From positions 1-61,224 of the forward strand of contig DDMS01000011.1 of the NCBI GenBank assembly GCA_002340765.1: a DNA stretch of 61,224 nt, read 5' to 3'. Source of the stretch: Flavobacteriaceae bacterium UBA2540 (lineage in GTDB: Bacteria > Bacteroidota > Bacteroidia > Flavobacteriales > Flavobacteriaceae). The notes beneath the pieces are model-generated. The model saw only the letters and a list, made by a program, of their open reading frames with translations, was not told the origin of the DNA and ran no database searches. Numbering within the stretch: position 1 is the first letter of the stretch; each line of letters begins with the position of its first letter. Both the position numbers and the translations under genes were made by a program. Below, in pieces: positions 59,112 through 61,224 of the stretch.

Positions 59112-59465
59112 TTAATAAAAGGGTATGATAATTACTTTTAAAATTTCTTTTTCTGCTATTTGAATCATATTTTTTGTACCTCTGCTTTTTCCATCCCAAA
59201 AAGCAACTAACGTATCTGCATAATTTGCCATTTGTTCATTGCGTTTTGGTCCTGCAGCTTTACCGAATCTTTTCCAATCTGCAGGGAATTGAGTTATACT
59301 ATAGCCTCTCTCTTTTGCGTATTGCTCACCCAGCTTGTCAGCACCTTTGTAATTAGCGCCGCTTACGATTTCAACATCGGTTTGATCTTGGAGAAATAGG
59401 TCGCATATTTCACAAAGTTTTTTGTAGTCGTTAAAGGTTCGACTTCCGGCAATAATGATTTTCAT
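59112..59465 (-). CDS. SLOG-superfamily protein (DUF2493/YspA-like)
   Basis: 117-residue Rossmann-like nucleotide- or nucleoside-derivative-binding protein: IIAGSRTFNDY at the start, VEIVSGANYKGADKLGEQYA, GPKRNEQMANYADTLVAFWD and GKSRGTKNMIQIA. The family is associated with phages, plasmids and defence islands as a sensor of nucleotide signals, but this subfamily has no firm function. Flanked by repeats, upstream of the AbiE pair on the same strand. Confidence 0.85.
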   Translation of the reverse strand: MKIIIAGSRTFNDYKKLCEICDLFLQDQTDVEIVSGANYKGADKLGEQYAKERGYSITQFPADWKRFGKAAGPKRNEQMANYADTLVAFWDGKSRGTKNMIQIAEKEILKVIIIPFY

Positions 59466-59499
59466 TTTTTATTGGTTGTTGGGATTTGGTTGTTAGTTC

Positions 59500-59625
59500 T
59501 TGGGGATGAGATCCCAGATCATCCTTCGGCTCCGCTCAGGAACCGAATACAGGATGACACTTCGACAATGCTTCGACAAGCTCAGCATGACATTGCTCAG
59601 TGCAGGCTTGCTTAGGATGACGACT
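59500..59625. repeat. GATCC/GGATGAC-type intergenic repeat block with 14-bp repeat copy 2
   Basis: This 126-base block is visibly more GC-rich than its surroundings and carries stuttered motifs: GAGATCCCAGATCATCC, CTTCGGCTCCGCTCAGGA, ACAGGATGACACTTCGAC, and two CTTCGACAA units. GCTCAGTGCAGGCT occupies 59595-59608. I recognise the GATCATCC...AGGATGA motif as a dispersed intergenic repeat of Bacteroidota genomes. No gene is visible in it. Confidence 0.6.
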
Positions 59626-59643
59626 AGGCTTTATGGTTGTATT

Positions 59644-60045
59644 TTAAGACCTCAGCAATACCATTTTTAATTGTGAAATTGCTGAAAGCTGTTGTTTTAG
59701 GTTGGACTCTAAAGCTTCAATTTTTTTTAATTTTTGAACTTTAATTTGCCATTGCTCCTGATTATTTTGTAAAGCTGTTTGCATTACTTTTTTAGCATCT
59801 GAAATGCAAATAAATGGGATTACGCTTCCTTTTAAATAGTAGTGAAAGTACTTTCCTATTTTAAGGGATTGGCATAAATAAAATAAGGACTCCCGGGTTT
59901 GTTTTGAACCGGTTGTAATTACAAAACAGTTTGGACAAGGCTGGAGCATTAGTCGGCCACTGTTTAAGCCTTTAGACAAGATAAAAAAGTGCGGTAAATT
60001 ATAGGTTCTTCCCATCTGATGGGTTCTGATTTCAAAATTTGACAT
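59644..60045 (-). CDS. DUF6943 family protein
   Basis: 133 residues, no signal or TM. The N-terminal part FEIRTHQMGRTYNLPHFFIL, SKGLNSGRLMLQPCPNCFVI followed by LFYLCQSLKIGKYFHYYLKG, SVIPFICI is the pattern I associate with DUF6943, found in conjugative or integrated elements of Bacteroidota. The C-terminal third is a coiled-coil-like helix (QWQIKVQKLKKIEALESNLK). Function unknown. It is isolated between repeat blocks. Confidence 0.78.
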   Translation of the reverse strand: MSNFEIRTHQMGRTYNLPHFFILSKGLNSGRLMLQPCPNCFVITTGSKQTRESLFYLCQSLKIGKYFHYYLKGSVIPFICISDAKKVMQTALQNNQEQWQIKVQKLKKIEALESNLKQQLSAISQLKMVLLRS

Positions 60046-60060
60046 AGTAACTGATTTAAA

Positions 60061-60097
60061 AATTATATGCTTCGGAAGGCGCTTCGCGCATATAATT
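60061..60097. repeat. 37-bp palindrome with GC-rich core
   Basis: AATTATATGC (60061-60070) and GCATATAATT (60088-60097) are perfect complements around a 17-base core rich in TTCGGAAGGCGCTTCGC. It lies 15 bases upstream of the DUF6943 start and could be an operator, a cruciform or part of the leader. Confidence 0.75.
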
Positions 60098-60276
60098 TTC
60101 GGAAGAAGAAAAAAGATAGCTGCAATGCTGGTTGTGGGGCAAATGCTGTCAAGGTTTTTGAGAAAAATACAACCCGTTTTTAGTATTCAGTTTATAGTTG
60201 TAGTTGGCAGTTTTATTTATGCTTAATTTTAATTGGAAATAAATGTAGGGTGGAGATTTTTTTCAAAACCCAACGG

Positions 60277-60299
60277 GCCTGCCTGTCCGGTAGGCAGGC
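60277..60299. repeat. GCCTGCCT...AGGCAGGC palindrome
   Basis: GCCTGCCT, loop GTCCGGT, AGGCAGGC: a perfect 8-bp stem. It shares the GCAGGC word with the 14-bp repeats in this region. Confidence 0.78.
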
Positions 60300-60419
60300 T
60301 TGACCTTGATAGTAATGGTGTGGCTGGCGAAGGAAACAACCTAACTTTGCAAGCTTTTTTTATTTTTTTAAGATTTTGGATTATTGTTTTAGGGTATATA
60401 TAAAGTTTATTTTGCATGT

Positions 60420-60640
60420 AATCGCTAGCTAAATGCGGTAGCATTTAAGCGAGCCGCCGGGCGAGATGAACGAAGGGTGTTGGGGCAAAAGCACGTTGCC
60501 TTTTCGGCATAAGTGCGAGCAACAACTACGTGGTAAACGCAAGGGTGGCACATTCGTCGGGGCTCAGTGCAGGCTATGTTTTTGAAGCTGTGGGAAAGGC
60601 AAGGGCAATTTATGTAGTGAAGAATGAGGAGTGATGTGCA
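60420..60640. other. GC-richer, hairpin-containing region without a gene; candidate structured RNA
   Basis: Visible structure: TAAATGC/GCATTTA with GGTA loop (60430-60447), and GCAC..TTGCC TTTTC GGCA..GTGC (about 60491-60515). A GAGCCGCC GGGCGAG stretch and the third 14-bp repeat (GCTCAGTGCAGGCT, 60562-60575) lie in the same stretch. No reading frame on either strand looks like a protein. The block differs sharply in composition from the AT-rich core. Whether it is transcribed cannot be told. Confidence 0.45.
60562..60575. repeat. 14-bp repeat GCTCAGTGCAGGCT, copy 3
   Basis: Identical to the copy at 59595-59608, 967 bases away, and one base different from the copy at 59098-59111. Confidence 0.75.
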
Positions 60641-60962
60641 CTTCGCTTTAGTTTGTTGAATGCTTGTTGTGTACTTTATTATTTTAGGTGTTGAATTATG
60701 TTATTTATTGAATTTAGCGCAGTGCCTAAACGATGAATGATGAACGGAATACTTTGCTCTTGTGCGCATTTGCAATATGTAATAATCCGTTGTTTACTTT
60801 TTAAACGAATGTTGTTAAAGACTATAAACAAACTTATTTATTGAATCATAACTTAATACTTGCAACGGTTATTTTATATGCAAAATGGGTGCTTTTCAAA
60901 AACTGTGACACCCTGATCAGCCCGAAGTGAGCAGCAGGCGAGCCAAAATTGTGTAATAGCGG

Positions 60963-61011
60963 TTTGCACCCAATAAAAAGCCGTTTACACCTTAAAGGGT
61001 TTGGGTGCAAA
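60963..61011. repeat. Long inverted repeat TTTGCACCCAA / TTGGGTGCAAA
   Basis: Perfect 11-bp arms at 60963-60973 and 61001-61011 with a 27-base loop. GTGC/GCAC words recur around it (GGGTGC at 60885, GAGTGCACTGC near 61059, GAGCACCCACTGG near 61075), so larger alternative pairings are possible. No T-tract follows. Confidence 0.72.
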
Positions 61012-61071
61012 AGAGAGCTATGCGTGAGGAATGCGTGGAATGTGTGCAATAAAATAAGTGAGTGCACTGCA

Positions 61072-61185
61072 ATGAGCACCCACTGGCGCACAAATTGTAG
61101 TGCAACGAACGGCAAGTACAAGGGTTGGTTTTTGGTTGTTGGCATTTTGTTGTTGGTTTTTTTAGCTGCCATTTATGGTTTTTAA
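61072..61185 (+). CDS. Possible small single-pass membrane protein
   Basis: 37 codons from ATG 61072: MSTHWRTNCSATNGKYKGWF, then LVVGILLLVFLAAIYGF, a hydrophilic head and one hydrophobic helix running to the C-terminus. The frame is open further upstream to 60949, but that part passes through the inverted repeat and looks non-coding. The hydrophobic end is protein-like. The evidence is otherwise only length and composition. Confidence 0.3.
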   Translation: MSTHWRTNCSATNGKYKGWFLVVGILLLVFLAAIYGF

Positions 61186-61224
61186 TTGAATGCCCTTGTA
61201 ATTGTTGTAAATCGTCAGCAAAAA

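Noticed and set aside
60949..61071. Upstream extension of the 37-codon membrane protein
   Set aside because: This part covers the inverted repeat arms and codes for a Cys/Arg-rich string with no protein-like character. Only the portion from ATG 61072 looks plausible.
60846..61172. Minus-strand open frame of 108 codons
   Set aside because: It passes through the long inverted repeat, has a composition unlike the surrounding proteins, and resembles no family I know.

Overview
The window is a very AT-rich chromosomal segment of a marine-type Flavobacteriia (Bacteroidota), probably close to Polaribacter or Tenacibaculum. The evidence is protein character (DUF6588, DUF6146 and DUF4920 proteins, a fused SecDF, a K+-dependent membrane pyrophosphatase with the flavobacterial glutamate placement), promoters of the Bacteroidota type (TAnnTTTG, once with a TTG 20 bases upstream), and the absence of Shine-Dalgarno sequences. 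I saw no tRNA, rRNA or CRISPR array.

Layout. 1-15.4 kb (+ strand): gatC-gatA-[gatB::aspS] for tRNA-dependent amidation, gyrB, a DUF6588 outer-membrane-type protein, mdh, secDF, an hpt::adk fusion and obgE. 15.4-23.1 kb: a decayed stretch holding remnants of phnA, an M23 peptidase and corA, flavobacterial repeats, adenine deaminase, and two enzymes of hydroxyproline catabolism. 23.1-36 kb: alpha/beta hydrolase, cyclase-family enzyme, hemW-ruvC, a 43-codon membrane protein that standard gene calling would miss, mnmD, ilvE, a secreted GH2 beta-galactosidase, NTP pyrophosphohydrolase, tag, an M24 lipoprotein peptidase and folA. 37-54 kb: thyA, a nucleoside transporter, a BFN-UVR protein, etfBA, pdhB, a soluble-pyrophosphatase remnant beside the intact membrane pyrophosphatase, a 5-oxoprolinase operon led by an Nramp-like transporter lacking the metal motif, pckA, a saccharopine-dehydrogenase-like enzyme and the tRNA1(Val) methyltransferase.

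From about 54.2 kb the character changes to an accessory region. It has a small HTH-like gene, four perfectly phased 11-bp direct repeats, a compact four-gene unit of unknown function closed by a strong terminator, a phage-type methyltransferase-fold protein, an AbiE-type toxin-antitoxin pair with its own palindromic operator, a SLOG protein and a DUF6943 protein. It ends in about 1.1 kb of palindrome-rich, comparatively GC-rich, apparently non-coding DNA. A 14-bp sequence recurs three times among these genes.

Two themes stand out. First, gene decay: nine broken genes can be read in the core part, ranging from single-lesion (M23, a lipoprotein, a TonB-C-like protein) to heavily eroded (fhs, phnA, corA, a CBM48 protein, ppa, DUF423). 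Second, gene fusion and pairing: GatB-AspRS and Hpt-Adk are single polypeptides. The strongest candidate for an undescribed system is the 54.7-56.8 kb cassette.
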